A stretch of 64,000 bases of DNA from Ischnura elegans (GCF_921293095.1 NC_060252.1:45694881-45758880); one strand, 5' to 3'. Shown: positions 12,313-23,637, counted from the first letter of the stretch. Notes: generated by a model not told the origin, from the sequence alone. A program made the numbers and translations.

Positions 12313-13868
12313 CCCAGTCAACACAACAATTATGGCCACAGTGTGGCCATACTGTGGCCACACTGTGGCAAGGCATTGTGGCCATAGTGGGTTGCCATTA
12401 TGGCGCCATAATGGTTTTGACCCCCGGCCACACTGTGGCCACAGTGTGGCTAGCCATAATGTGGCTTTAGTGTGGATAGCCACACTATGGCCACATTTTG
12501 GCTAGCCACAATGCTCCACCACTAATATATTAATATTTATACATATAATAATTCCTTTTTAATAGTATTATTATGCCTCCTTCAATCCTAGCTATGCCCA
12601 TCAATGTAAAAATAATGATTTTTTGGAAAATTAGATGCGAACCAAAAATTTTAATTTGCCATCAAGTTAAATAATAAATACGATAAAATGCCCTCTGGTT
12701 GGCACCCCATACCCCAAGTAGCACTTTGCGATATAGAGTATCAGAAAGGTAAATGCAAATAAAAGTTCCTACTCAGTAAATGATGTTTGTAAGTACTTTA
12801 TTATTGCAGTAAATTAACCATGAATAACATAATATAACCATTAATGATCGCCTAGGTTAGCCACTAAAAAAACATAACAACATTGCAGATAGAATAGAAT
12901 AGATATTTATTATGCTCTGGGAAAAAACCCTTGGAGCAAAAAACACAATTTACAAAAAATGGCTCATCAAAGCAAAAGTTCATGAAAAATGTCAAGTAAA
13001 GTTGTTTGATACGCATCTATAAAAAAAAGAAATAACACGTAACAAGGATTGAAATTTGACATCATAGGCAGACGGAATATTGGGCAATAGTACATAATAC
13101 ATAATAATGATACATAATAGGCTGTATTTTCGTGGGAGTTTATTTTAGCTCTCCACTGAGTAAATCCATGTACAATTTAATTTTAAAAGCATGGATGGAG
13201 CCCCTCTGTCTAAGATCCTCAGGGAGAGAATTCGAGAATTTTGATCCCGTTATCAGAAATGATTTCTGGTAGATATTAGTACGTGGAGTAGGATAACATA
13301 AATGGTATTACAATAGAAGAGATAAGCTAGTATTACAATATTGCCTTGGATTTGAGACAATAACATGTTACACATCCACCTCAAGTTATTTTAGCTAGGC
13401 TTATGGACCAATCTGTAACAGGTAAAATCACATATTTAGTCATTACAACATTTACGGTAGTCTATCTAATCCTCTCCACATTTCAACATCACAGTACTCA
13501 CGGAAAGACGCTGAAATAGATTAAATCAATAAATAATGTGGAAGCCTTTTCTCTTGAAATAAATACATATTACTCTTTCTTTAACACACTTTCTTTATAT
13601 CAATGAAATCAGCCAACTCTCATTTTGATAACTCATCAACAAGTCTGCATCTATAGCAACCGTAAACAAACTTTATCATCTGTGGCAGTTGTGGCTTTCC
13701 AAAGTGTGGCCATAGTTGCATATGTGTATGGCAAGCCACACTATGGCTTGCCGCATGACAACCACAGTCTGGCCATAGTATGGCAAGCTGTGGCTAGCCA
13801 TAGCCATAGTTGCCACAGGTAAACCACAGTTCGGCCATACTGTGGCCATAATTGTTGTGTTGACTGGG
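12313..13868. mobile_element. Non-autonomous DNA transposon, family A copy 1
   Basis: Bounded by CCCAGTCAACACAACAAT and its reverse complement, as in the copy at 2,740-5,583 but inverted relative to it. Both subterminal zones (12,330-12,510 and 13,680-13,850) are dense arrays of GTGGCCAC-type words such as ACTGTGGCCACAGTGTGG. The open frames there (on both strands, rich in Trp, His and Cys) are by-products of the repeat. A fragment of an unrelated LINE lies in the middle. No transposase is present. Confidence 0.78.
12885..13325 (-). mobile_element. 3' end of a LINE, inserted in element A1
   Basis: On the minus strand the tail is made of ATTCTATTCTAT-like repeats (12,888-12,910), the usual end of a target-primed LINE insertion. 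Upstream of it a frame reads SNSLPEDLRQRG and AFKIKLYMDLL, which matches the extreme carboxyl terminus of jockey/CR1-like reverse transcriptase proteins (NSLP ... FK..LK). This segment is missing from copy A2, which supports a later insertion. Confidence 0.6.
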
Positions 13869-14297
13869 CATGAACTGGAGAAAATCATGGCATTTTCTCG
13901 TATTGAACTCAATTTTAAAAAATCCTCTTTAATTGGTTAAGATAGATTCCAATGAAAATAGATGAATAACAATAATGGCTACTTCTCTCTAAAAAAATGT
14001 TTCATCCTGAGGAGAAAGTTGCCTTCATGTTTGATTTAGAAAAATGCAACATTGCTCGCTTTCATAAAAAGTTTTTTTGCCAGATTATATTCTGACAAAA
14101 GCAGTTAATTTGCTGGGTACCACCAAGGGTGACATAAGGCTTATTCTCTAAATTAAATCAATCACATTTACAGCTGTGTGTTCAGGCAAGCAAGTGCCAA
14201 GACAAATAAGTTAGCAATGCTGACTAGTGCCATTTGCTAGTTTGACAGGGGACACCAAGTACCTCAGCTTAAATGGGATACACGAGGATTGATACTC

Positions 14298-14521
14298 TAA
14301 AGGCCTGTTTACATAATACATTAACACGTACGAGTTCATGTACGTTTGCGTGAATGATTTTTGTGGACCGGAACATGTAGGGATGCATGAACCACATTAG
14401 AACAGGTTCTATTTTCTGTGCATGCATTCGCACAAGTTGGGTGGTTACACGGTGCATTTTGGCGTTCATACATTTAGACATTAACCTGTACGTGTTAATG
14501 CACCATGTAAACAGGCCTTTA
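14298..14521. mobile_element. MITE family F, copy 1
   Basis: A 224-bp element with inverted ends AAAGGCCTGTTTACAT and ATGTAAACAGGCCTTT, which extend inward through ATTAACACGTACGAG and TGTACGTGTTAAT. TA flanks both sides, which would suit a TA target. It has no coding capacity. Related copies lie at 35,761-36,017 and, more decayed, around 45,270-45,500. Confidence 0.7.
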
Positions 14522-14924
14522 AATCAAAATTGAATGATTGTTTAACTACTAAAAATATCAGTGTGTTATATGAAACTGTTTTACCTTCATCTGAGGTAAT
14601 GCATCCAAACATGGAGGATTCAAACACCTAGTAACTACAGAGAAATTATTTCCTAGTTTTAATCGTAAAAATTATCCCCTTCAATCACAAACACATCCTG
14701 TTATGTTCATGGCAGCATTGGTGGAACTAGAAATATGCTTTGGGGGATGGAGGGGACCTCCTCCCCCTCCCCCAAACAATGGGAAAATTTTTGAAAAATA
14801 AAATACCTGGAAATACAATATAAATCATTATTGCACTTAAAATTTGAGTTTCATTCGTAATTCCATGGTAAACCACCACAACAAGGAAAATTTTAGTGCA
14901 GTATATAATTCTCAGAGGCTTAGT

Positions 14925-14941
14925 GGGGGGGGGGGGGGGGG
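14925..14941. repeat. Run of 17 G residues
   Basis: A poly-G homopolymer of 17 bases, preceded at 14,740-14,775 by a G-rich then C-rich tract. The span 14,715-14,945 looks like a degenerate MITE similar to family D, but clear paired ends are lost. The exact length of such runs is often an assembly uncertainty. Confidence 0.6.
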
Positions 14942-15604
14942 TGCCATAGCCCTTATAGTTACGGCAAGGCAGTATACTCCATCAAATTTAATCCCTTGGC
15001 TGTTGGTGTAAAATTATGTCTCTCGAATTTCGAGGGTAACAAAGAGGAATTTTGAGGATAACCTCTACAAATTAATTTTAAGGCATCGTCTTAAAAGTTA
15101 AGTCCTTCGTGAAAATTAGCCATCAAATACAAGAGGAGTCCTCTTTCGGAGCGCTAGTAAATAGAGATATTTTGAATGGCAGAACTGCTGCATTCATTAC
15201 CATATAAAATGGAAACCTCATTATACCAGTTTATTCTTAAACTGCTGAGAGCCTATCTGCCATTAAAGAAGGGATTCACAGACTGACATATGGAATGTCT
15301 GTGTGTTGATGTCCTGCCTAAGAGTGTCAAAACAGAAGATAGACCAGTGACTCGTGCATGCATAAGACCATACTAGGACACATTTCTTCTTTTAAGACAA
15401 TGATTTAGCCATTCCCAGCAGGTGCTTATTGATCACTAGTCACCTAATACTAATAACATAGAGCCTTCTTCGATGAAAAGCCTTGTTTGATAATACCATC
15501 CCAGAAACTTTTTATGTGAGTATTTACTCTTAAAGGGATTGAATGAAGGTAGAAATTTACTTTCAAGTAACAGCAGCTGATTAAAGTGATACAGGAAATA
15601 TTTT

Positions 15605-15834
15605 CTGGTGGGGTAGCCAGGAATTCTGTTCGGAGGGAGGTTCCAAAACTAAGGGGGAAAATTTCGAAAACCACAGTACTAAGTAGAGGGTTTAAAAGTA
15701 ATTTAAACACTTTTCATAATAAAAACAACTTCATTTTTCATATAAATATTTTGCAAATTCATGATTTTTCAATATTGTGTAAAGCTTGTTTTTCGGGGTG
15801 GATGCAGACCCCCCACCCCTAAGCAACGCCACTG
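15605..15834. mobile_element. MITE family D, copy 1 (hAT-like)
   Basis: About 230 bp, starting TGGTGGGGTAGCCAGG and ending AACGCCACTG. It is collinear with the copy at 24,683-24,923: both share GGGGAAAATTT-like, TACTAA..GAGGGTTT and CAAATTCATGATTT-like blocks and a C-rich end. I see no clear target duplication here, and the left end is worn. Confidence 0.65.
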
Positions 15835-16849
15835 AACTCATACATAGACATCTTCTAAGACACAAGGGAATCATCACCCAGAGGAGCAACATATTTTTTT
15901 ATTTAGTCCCTTATATTAAATTACAAATTGTTCATTCTCCCAGGAAGTTGTTCCCCAATTTAATTTTAGGACACTTCCGCTGGGTCCTGAATGCCTTACA
16001 GCAATGAGATTCCTAGTAAGTAAAAGCAAGAAACATTTTCCCCACAAGATCATACTGGTTAGTATTGGCTGTAGAAATAAATCGCAGAATCATATTTCCC
16101 CAGCTTTGAACAAAATATATTTTGCTTTTACAAGACAGGGTGGCACCATGCCTAATCAATGTCAAAATATCTTGGCAACGGTTCCTGACAGGAAAGTTGA
16201 AATGCTAGAATAAATTGCAAATACAGATCCACGAACAGTCATTTTTACGGGATGGAATGATACGGTTCTACAATCTCATCGCCCTGTCAGACTGGAAAAT
16301 AAATTTTACATGGAAAAGTCATGTACTTAGGTATAGACAAAACTATCAACAAGAACAACCACTTAGCATAAACTAATGATTAAATACCTGGAGGATGAAA
16401 TGTTTGCTGTGAAATAACACCATTTGTTTGTAAAAACTTATATTGGTAATGAATGGCAAATATATAATTTAGAGATTAATGTACGATTCATCGAACGGAG
16501 CAAATCACCCCACCAACACAATATTTAAGTAACAATTCATACTTGAAAAGTGAAATGTAGCAAAAAATAACATCAAAATAAGTATTTGAACTCCACAGGA
16601 GACAGCAAATAATCACGTTCACAAGACTCATGGAGGAGGCACGTCTTACACTCGAATGCACCGCCGAAGACATCATCCATACAATGGTCCATGCCTTAAA
16701 AAAAACAAACAAAATATCTGTACACCGTTTTCCACCGAACAAACTTGGTTCTTTCGCCTTGTCACCTTCATGTGATTAATTCCAGAAATTCATACAATCA
16801 TAAATATATCTCTCCACTTCAAGATCACAAGAGATTAAGTCCGTCGCAT
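15835..16849. other. Stretch downstream of SAP30, no separate gene seen
   Basis: AT-rich sequence between MITE D1 and the SAP30 stop codon. Part of it is probably the 3' untranslated region of SAP30, but I could not identify a convincing polyadenylation site on the minus strand. Short open frames here do not look conserved. Confidence 0.4.
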
Positions 16850-16975
16850 TCAAGTGTCACCGCTTATACCATTCTTCTGATCTAACTTGTTACTATTGGA
16901 TCTGACCATGTAGATAAAGAATGTGAGCGCCTCTTTCTCGAGTACAGGAATTGTTTTGAAATGCTTCATCAAAGT
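16850..16975 (-). CDS. SAP30: SAP30 coding exon 3
   Basis: Encodes residues 130-170, starting [20 protein letters not shown] and ending SGDT, then TGA. The acceptor is TTTCAG. Confidence 0.92.
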   Translation of the reverse strand, partial: TLMKHFKTIPVLEKEALTFFIYMVRSNSNKLDQKNGISGDT

Positions 16976-17518
16976 CTGAAAAGAAATTGATAATTAATCT
17001 CAGTTCTTAAAAATATCAAACCTTAACTAAATTGCTCCAATTTGTCAAGTCACTCACGTCAGCCAGCTGGGCCTTGTTTAACCCAGGCCGCGTTGCAACT
17101 TTGTAGTGCCTTTTGTAGCGGCGTAAGGTGTTTACTTGCAATTGGAATAGATCTACTTCGGGCAGATCGGTGTCCGTTTCATTAGAATCATCTTCGGAGT
17201 CTTTCCTTCTCCTCTTAGTGCGTGCGGATTGAATTACTCCTTTGTGATAGTCACATATATAAATGTGCCTAGCCTAAAATGAGAAAATGCAATGGTTAGC
17301 GATGAAAATGGGACATGCCAAAACGTTAACGCTTTTAATTCACTTACGGAATGGTCTAATTGAAGTTTAAGCCGCCTCTGCGTCACAGTTTTCTGGATTC
17401 TCTTGCTGTACGATGCATTACCAGCGGGCTTCGAGCACCTATCTCCATCATCCACTAAGCAACAAATTTGGTCAGGAGGTCCGTGCGAGTCCTCTTCTCC
17501 AGTGCTAAATCCATTCAT
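16850..17518 (-). CDS. SAP30: SAP30/SAP30L, Sin3-HDAC corepressor complex subunit
   Basis: Spliced gene with coding exons 17,518-17,348, 17,273-17,058 and 16,975-16,850, all joined in phase 0 with GT-AG introns, giving 170 residues. SAP30 proteins are nuclear adaptors that join Sin3 and histone deacetylases and bind DNA and phosphoinositides through a zinc module. That module is visible: [12 protein letters not shown] (Cys19, 20, 28), then [15 protein letters not shown], then IYICDYH (Cys64, His67). A basic stretch TKRRRK and an acidic linker follow (about 77-95). The Sin3-binding domain runs from about residue 97 ([20 protein letters not shown]) through [11 protein letters not shown] to FFIYMVR. 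The length suits SAP30L-type proteins. The start is the only Met ahead of the zinc module. Dsp1 lies divergently about 0.7 kb upstream. The reading frame looks intact. Confidence 0.95.
17058..17273 (-). CDS. SAP30: SAP30 coding exon 2
   Basis: Encodes residues 58-129, from [17 protein letters not shown] to [11 protein letters not shown]. The acceptor is TTTTAG and the donor GTGAGTG. Confidence 0.92.
17348..17518 (-). CDS. SAP30: SAP30 coding exon 1
   Basis: Encodes residues 1-57, including the first zinc ligands and the RIQKTV motif. The exon ends in ...GACCATTCC before the donor GTAAGTG. Confidence 0.92.
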
Positions 17519-18066
17519 TTTTAATCTGCCGAAGGAAGACTACTCTTACTGCAGGTAATGTCTACGAATACGAACTCTATATGAACAAATTCTTACCTAC
17601 TGGAAAATGTACTCGGTAAATGTTCATTCATAACAAACAAGTGGCAACGATCCTTTATCTACATAGGCAGCGTACATCCATCAAGGCTAAATACGGCTTA
17701 GCACTGCGTATCAGAAGAAATCACCGTAAACTTGCGGCTTCTTTCACGAACGGGAAGAACCCAGATGAGCCAAGTGCATTCTCATTGCGCAGCAAACCTT
17801 GCAAAATCCCTCACTAAAATTTTATATCGGTGACACTATCTGCGCCAGCAACAACACCAGATAAATCCCTACAGGATGCAATCCATAGTCAGACAAATAA
17901 TCATCTAGGTTCAGATGTGAAACTGGTTACCGGATAATGGCGTCCATTTAACGGAAATTTACGTATTTTGGTGTCAATTATTTTCGAAAGTTATTTTGTA
18001 CGTTCTCGTCTGCTCCCAGTTACCTGCTCTGAGCCCGCGACTAGAATAGATGCAACAGATGACCCC

Positions 18067-18152
18067 ATTGGCTTATACTTCCGACGCTTTCAAATTCTGA
18101 AAGAAAGATTATGATTGGTTAAAATTTTGCGGCCAATCCGAAATTGACCAAT
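18067..18152. promoter_or_regulatory. Cluster of four CCAAT boxes between SAP30 and Dsp1
   Basis: Four NF-Y-type pentamers lie within 86 bp: ATTGG at 18,067 and 18,114, and CCAAT at 18,133 and 18,148. They sit about 100-190 bp upstream of the likely non-coding first exon of Dsp1 and about 550 bp upstream of the SAP30 start on the other strand. CCAAT clusters are typical of promoters of broadly expressed genes. Shared use by both genes is inference. Confidence 0.5.
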
Positions 18153-18194
18153 GAGGGAGTTCAAAATTTCCCTATGTTCATCCGTGTACCGCAT

Positions 18195-18256
18195 AAGTGG
18201 CGTGGGTCGCGCTTCTCTGAGAACTGTATCCTTTACATTCAACGGCTGAGCTCGAG
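18195..18256 (+). other. Dsp1: Likely non-coding first exon of Dsp1
   Basis: The sequence ...GAGCTCGAG|GTAAGTGAG has a near-perfect splice donor at 18,257, with no start codon that opens a useful frame before it. The best partner acceptor is the pyrimidine-rich TTTCTTTGTGCCGCAG ending at 20,258; CCCCAG at 20,320 is a weaker choice. The 5' limit is a guess. Confidence 0.45.
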
Positions 18257-20374
18257 GTAAGTGAGTTTATTTCATTTCAAGTGATTTTGTTAGTGTCAGA
18301 AGGTGCAAAGGTGAAATTAAATAGATCATTTTGTTAGGTACGATATCCTTTAACTTCAGCGCTTAAAAGTTATTGATAGGTTTAAAATTAAGTTTTCTAA
18401 AACTGTTGAAATGCTTCTTTCGTATAACCGTCACCGAAATGGCCGCCGTAAGCATTGTATTGAGGCAAGCGCCGGAGACGCGTTTAGATTTTTAATTAGT
18501 GCAATCACATTTAATGACTGAATTACATGATTCTGAAATCTTATTATATTAGGGATTTAATGCCCTAGTTTTATTTAATTTTCTAATCGTAAGTTCAGAG
18601 TTTTACGATCGCAGATTTTGAACTTAGAACTGAAGCCAAGGACATCCGTTGGAAAGAATCGTCATTTTTTTCAAATTATTTTCGTTATTTAATTAGATAT
18701 TCATCTCATATTATCAGCGAAAGTGTTCTTAAGTGATATGTGATTAACAGAATTGGGAATTGGCGGTAAATGCAGAGATCTTGAAATTCATTTTTACCTC
18801 TACCCAGTTGCTGGTGTCCACCATCTGCGCTGTATATGTTACTATGGGGTAGGCCAGGTATATGGGTATAGCATTACTGTGTTCGGTGGGAGAGTTTTTA
18901 ATTGCAATTGGTTTTTATAGTTTTTTGGAATTAATATTTATACAAAATGGCGTTCAGTAACTTCCTTGAACATGGCGGGAAGGGGAATTGAAGGTCGTAA
19001 CCTGTATTTTTGCCAAAATTAACACTCAAAATTTTTTCTTGTTCCACTATCCCAAAACTTCATTTGTCTTGTGTTTCATGTTGTGGAATACCTAGTTTTT
19101 GCCGTATTTTTGCTAATTAAGCATATTTTGGCGGGAGAAATTGAGTTTTTATTGGCGGTTGATACTTAGGCAACGATATAATAAATTAAAATTACTCATT
19201 GATTTTAATTGTTTACGTGAACGTTGTTATTTTTATCGGCCTGCCATCATTACGCACTGTTGTTTTGAAAAATTATTTCAATCGACACTAATTTGCATTG
19301 AGTTAGATTTTAATGACGGTTTGATGTCTATAGCTTTTAATGTTCCTATCTTTATCGTTGGAATGTGTTATTATTTTTTTCCGTCGGTGAATTTAATTTT
19401 CAACCCACTTCTGTGAAATTTAGAGGATTCTCGTGGCGTGATGAGTTGCTGTTCTACATCTTCATCGAATGCTGGAGATTGTCGTTCACCTACGTAGCCA
19501 TTTTTTCGATATGACAGTAATGCTACGAAGTGAAGTTTCACATTGGGTGATTTCACGTTATTCTTCTCATTCACGATATTTCACTCTTCTGGCTTTTCCG
19601 GTCTGAGTATTGTTTAGTTCCGTTTCAAAGATGTGGAAACTAGTTACGCCACGTCAAGTCTGCGAATATGCTTCGGTCCTGCTACTGTCAGTCTTCTAGC
19701 AATTGGTCTCACTTCTTTTCCTCTTCCCTGTGTTGCGGTGGCCTGTTGCAACTATAATACGGGACCGTTACGATTATCCGCACTTGTTTGACATCTCACG
19801 AAATTATTGCCAGAGGTAATTATTAATCGCCATTTGTCCCGATCATTACTTCTCTCCACACCGCTGCGTGTTGAGGGCGTTGCATTCGTCAGGCGTCACT
19901 GGAAGCTACGTTGCCATGTTTTCCCAACGCCGCCACCCTATTTTTTAATACACGTTTATTGTCAGAAATCGATATAATTTCACTTGCCGCTTTTAGGTTT
20001 TGTGGGCCTCGTTCTTATTTTATGTTTATTGCGGTGTCTTCGGCTCTTCATTTATCTCTCATTTAGTTAAGTCGGTGATTTCTTAGGTATTTAATACTCG
20101 TGAAATAAATGGGTAACGTACTTGGTTGTGGCCGTTGGTGCCCGCGGAAGGCATTACGCTCGGCCCTCCTCCCTCCCCCTTTCATCATCCCAGGACGATG
20201 CGCACACAAAGCGGCGGCGGTTTGCCTAGTCGATTGGCTGGTTTTCTTTGTGCCGCAGGGGTGACGCGCTCGTTTGGCAACATTGCTAGGGCAGTCGAGC
20301 TCTGTTAGAGCAAGCCCCAGGTTCATCTCGGGGACTTAAAAATTCGAGGTGGCCTCGACTGAGCGAGGCTTATA

Positions 20375-20734
20375 ATGTCGGAGGGGCAGTGGGGCGCAAG
20401 GGAGGAGGCCGTGTGGTGGCCGTCCGCTCCGGTGGCCTCTGGGCTCCCCGGCGTCGGGGCTGCAATGGCAGCTGGAGACGGTCTCACGGGAAACGATAGC
20501 GTTGTTGATTTCGTTGGTATTGGTAATGAACAGTCTGCTCGCGATTCACTTTTCTATGGTAAAGTTCCGGATCGTGTCGATGCTGGGGCATGTGCATCAG
20601 CTAATCCGCCGCATTACGCTCAAGTTCATGGCAATGGGAGTGCCGCTTACCAGCCCGGGAATATTCCGACGATGAATGCGTTGGGCGCAACCTCCACGAC
20701 CCAGTGGTGGTACCCGAAGACAAATCCCACAATG
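20375..20734 (+). CDS. Dsp1: Dsp1 coding exon 1 (N-terminal leader)
   Basis: Encodes residues 1-120: a Gly/Ala/Asn-rich leader ending [11 protein letters not shown]. The donor is GTGTGT at 20,735, in phase 0. Its DNA is more GC- and CpG-rich than the flanking introns. The link to the HMG exons is inferred from frame continuity and the QWWY motif. Confidence 0.82.
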
Positions 20735-21926
20735 GTGTGTGATTTGATCTTTTCGTGAGGTTCTCAAAATGATTTGGTCAATGTCCGAATGAGTTATGTT
20801 AGTTAGTCGTTCTCTCGCTGTTGTCGCGCGCACCATCTGTCATTTTGTTGTCAGAACGCCGCCGCCTTTAACCTTTAGTCATTTTGTTTGCATGCTGATT
20901 TCTTTTATTATATAATTTGCATTCCATAGTGTTTCTGATAGTTACATTTTTATTATTAAAATATATTTATGTAGTTTAATTAATAAAATTAAATTTGTTT
21001 TTAATTCCTTAGATTCGTGGAAGAATGCCCCGTGCAAAGGCAGAAGCTAAACCCAGGGGTCGTATGACCGCCTATGCATTTTTTGTGCAGACTTGTCGCG
21101 AAGAACACAAGAAGAGGCATCCAGATGAGAATGTTGTCTTTGCCGAGTTCTCACGGAAATGTGCTGAGAGGTGGAAGGTGAGGTCTCTTTTCTTTTGTCG
21201 AGTATGTCTATTTTACACCTGTTCGTCATGCTAAAAGTTTTTTGTCTGCAAACTCTCAGGGAATGGTTGAGAAGGAGAAAAAGAGGTTCCATGAGATGGC
21301 TGATGATGACAAGAAGCGATATGAAGCAGAGATGAAGGATTACAAGCCACCAAAGGGAGAGAAGCGTGGCAAGAAGAGGAAGCAGTTCAAGGACCCTAAT
21401 GCACCCAAAAGATCATTGTAGGCTATGTTTCGATTGTGTTCAAGATTTAGTGTCTTTCTAAATTTCCTTGCATTGCATTCAAAATTTGATGTCCGGTTCT
21501 TTTTTGCTCCATCCTATTACCAGGTCTGCATTTTTCTGGTTCTGTAATGATGAAAGACCCAAAGTTAAGGCGACCAACCCTGAGTATGGTGTTGGCGATA
21601 TTGCTAAGGAGCTGGGAAGAAAATGGTCTGATGCTGATCCTGAAACCAAGTCCAAGTATGAGGCCATGGCCGAGAAAGACAAAGCTCGCTACGACAAGGT
21701 ATGGACTCATAATTTCATGCATTTTTGGTCTTGCGAATTTTATTTTGGTACATTCTAATTGCCCATTTTTTCAATACAGGAGATGAATGCTTATAAGAAA
21801 GCCAAGAATCTCCCCACTTCCCCTGTGAAAAGTAGGCCTGAACCCAAGAAGGCAGAAAGCGAGGACGAAGATGATGAGGAAGATCAAGAGGATGGAGATG
21901 ATGATGATGAGGATGATGACGAGTAG
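20375..21926 (+). CDS. Dsp1: Dsp1-type HMGB chromatin protein with two HMG boxes
   Basis: Coding exons 20,375-20,734, 21,013-21,177, 21,260-21,417, 21,524-21,698 and 21,780-21,926 join in frame into 334 residues. HMGB proteins bend DNA without sequence specificity; insect Dsp1 also works as a corepressor with Dorsal and in Polycomb recruitment. Residues 1-120 are a low-complexity leader with the short motif TTQWWYP, which matches the QWWY of insect Dsp1. HMG box A spans about 133-203 ([20 protein letters not shown]), a basic linker [12 protein letters not shown] follows, and box B spans about 222-288 ([20 protein letters not shown]). The tail from about residue 312 is a run of Asp and Glu. 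An in-frame TGA 15 bp upstream fixes the start. A shorter protein starting at Met125 ([12 protein letters not shown]) would be an ordinary HMGB and may exist as an isoform. The frame is intact. Confidence 0.95.
21013..21177 (+). CDS. Dsp1: Dsp1 coding exon 2 (HMG box A, first part)
   Basis: Encodes residues 121-175, [16 protein letters not shown] through [10 protein letters not shown]. The acceptor is TTCCTTAG and the donor GTGAGG. Confidence 0.93.
21260..21417 (+). CDS. Dsp1: Dsp1 coding exon 3 (end of box A, linker, start of box B)
   Basis: Starts [17 protein letters not shown] and ends within the Leu codon of NAPKRSL (phase 2). The acceptor is CTCTCAG; the donor GTAGGC is less common but keeps the frame. 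Confidence 0.92.
21524..21698 (+). CDS. Dsp1: Dsp1 coding exon 4 (HMG box B)
   Basis: Completes the Leu codon and encodes [15 protein letters not shown] through KDKARYDK. The donor is GTATGG. Confidence 0.94.
21780..21926 (+). CDS. Dsp1: Dsp1 coding exon 5 (acidic tail)
   Basis: Encodes [17 protein letters not shown] and the Asp/Glu-rich tail, then TAG at 21,924. The acceptor is AATACAG. Confidence 0.94.
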   Translation, partial: EMNAYKKAKNLPTSPVKSRPEPKKAESEDEDDEEDQEDGDDDDEDDDE

Positions 21927-23536
21927 GGTGTGCACAGTAGCTTTTGAGACTAAGGAAGGGTTGAAAGCAGAGTTTCATTGTTGTGGGAAGAGCAGACATA
22001 CCTTAATCATCTCATTCTCAACCCAGTGTACACGACTTGGGTCTTTGCTCGTACTTACCGACGGTTCCCTTGTGACCTGGCTTCCGGCGGGCCGGCCCGA
22101 GTTACCGTGTGGACAGGTCCAAGGTCTGTTCTGCCGGGACTAATGGGTTGGGTTGGCCCTAATTAAATCCGACCCTTTTTAAATGTCAGGCTCACTGTAA
22201 ATTGACACTTTTCAATCCAGCCAGTTGTGTGAATACATCTTTGTCAGGGAGTTGGTTTACGGGTTCCAAGTTTTAACATGATGGCTGGCCACCACCAAAG
22301 CCCTGTTCATTTGTGCCACTTCCCTTTTACCTTTTTTTATTCCTAGCAGGTTGCAACTATCTTGTGACCCACAAATTCCCATCCTCCATTTTAACCAAAT
22401 CCCTCTTCATTCAGACTGAGATCAGGTTTATCTGTAAGTGTGTGTGTTCTTGTGTACCTGCTGTGAGCTTTGGTGTTTGCCAGTATCGTTTTCATGGTTC
22501 ATGATTTTTTATTGTTCGTGTCCTTTATAAGAATAGATTGGTGATTCACTCCTCAGCTGTCTTATTTCAATGACAGGAATGACGAATGATAGGTTATTTG
22601 TGGGAGTGGAGTTGTTTTTTTTTTGCTGCAAGAAGTTAATTGCGGTGCGAGTGTGTAACCCACTTCATGGAAGGAGGGCATTCAAGATGCAGAAACTCTT
22701 ATCAAGGAGTTCGGTGGAGCTCTGAAGTTGTGAACTTGAAAGTAGTGCACCTTTGAATTATTAAGATAAGGGTAGTTGTGCTGGTTTGTGTGACTGCCTC
22801 TTCATGTTTATTCTCGGGTGTCATTCAGAAACATTCCTTTTTTCTTTGCAAAATTTATTTACATGACTGAGGAAAGGAGTAACCAATGTAATGCTGCTGG
22901 AGAAAATCATTCTTTCTATGTGTACATTAAAGTAGACACTTTTAATTCAGAATTGCAGTACTGTTAATTTTAATTTTAGCTATTTACTGTTGGGCTGCCG
23001 TGGTTTGGCACTTAACGAAACTCAAAACAAATGCTCTTGTTCTCTAAGTAAGGGAAAGGCAGTATTTGTATTGCATAGGGATTAATAAACCTTTTAAATG
23101 AAAACATTAATTTTGTAAGCACCTACTTTCTGTGTGGTAATACACAATTTTTGCTAATTGGCCATTTTATTTGGTATTTATGCACTCACCCTGTTCATAG
23201 TAGTTATTTAATGTTGTTTGTCAAGATTTTTAGTTTGTAATATTTAAGATTCAGACGAGAGATTGTCTTTAATATGTATTTTCATTGGGTCCACTGTAGG
23301 GAAATTTATCCATCTCGTGTCAATTTCTTAAGCAAAATTCTTCCTGGTGTATTTCCATTTAGTGGTGTCAGAGTGCTTTGACTCAGTGGCCAGTTGGACT
23401 GGTTCAGTGGTGTGATAAGTGCCTTGTGACATTTCAGTCATTGTTTAGTCCTGATAAATAATTATTGCTGATCATTTGTTCAGTGGTATCAGTAAATGGA
23501 TGGTACATTTTAAATGGTGAGTGATTATATAATAAA
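21927..23536 (+). other. Dsp1: Dsp1 3' untranslated region
   Basis: A long, mostly unique T-rich stretch after the stop codon, with AATAAA at 23,084 and again at 23,531. I take it as an alternatively polyadenylated 3' UTR of up to about 1.6 kb. It ends about 100 bp before the converging end of AMDHD2. I see no other gene in it. Confidence 0.55.
23531..23536 (+). terminator. Dsp1: Distal polyadenylation signal of Dsp1
   Basis: AATAAA in ATATAATAAACTAT, the last plus-strand signal before the minus-strand AMDHD2 3' end. Confidence 0.5.
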
Positions 23537-23631
23537 CTATTTCTTAAGGTCCATGTCACAGTATTGTATCTTCCAGTTAATTATAAAAATACAGAATCTG
23601 ATGAATAGACAGGTGTATTTTATAGAAAACC

Positions 23632-23637
23632 TTTATT
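23632..23637 (-). terminator. AMDHD2: Polyadenylation signal of AMDHD2
   Basis: AATAAA on the minus strand (TTTATT on the plus) only about 11 bp after the AMDHD2 stop codon, implying a very short 3' UTR, unless a signal further on is used. Confidence 0.5.

Noticed and set aside
12276-12505. Overlapping open frames on both strands rich in Trp, His, Cys and Gly.
   Set aside because: They arise from GTGGCCAC-type repeat words at the end of transposon family A and are not proteins.
17620-17817. Short plus-strand open frame between SAP30 and Dsp1.
   Set aside because: It lies in the divergent intergenic region, shows no conservation that I recognise and lacks splice partners.
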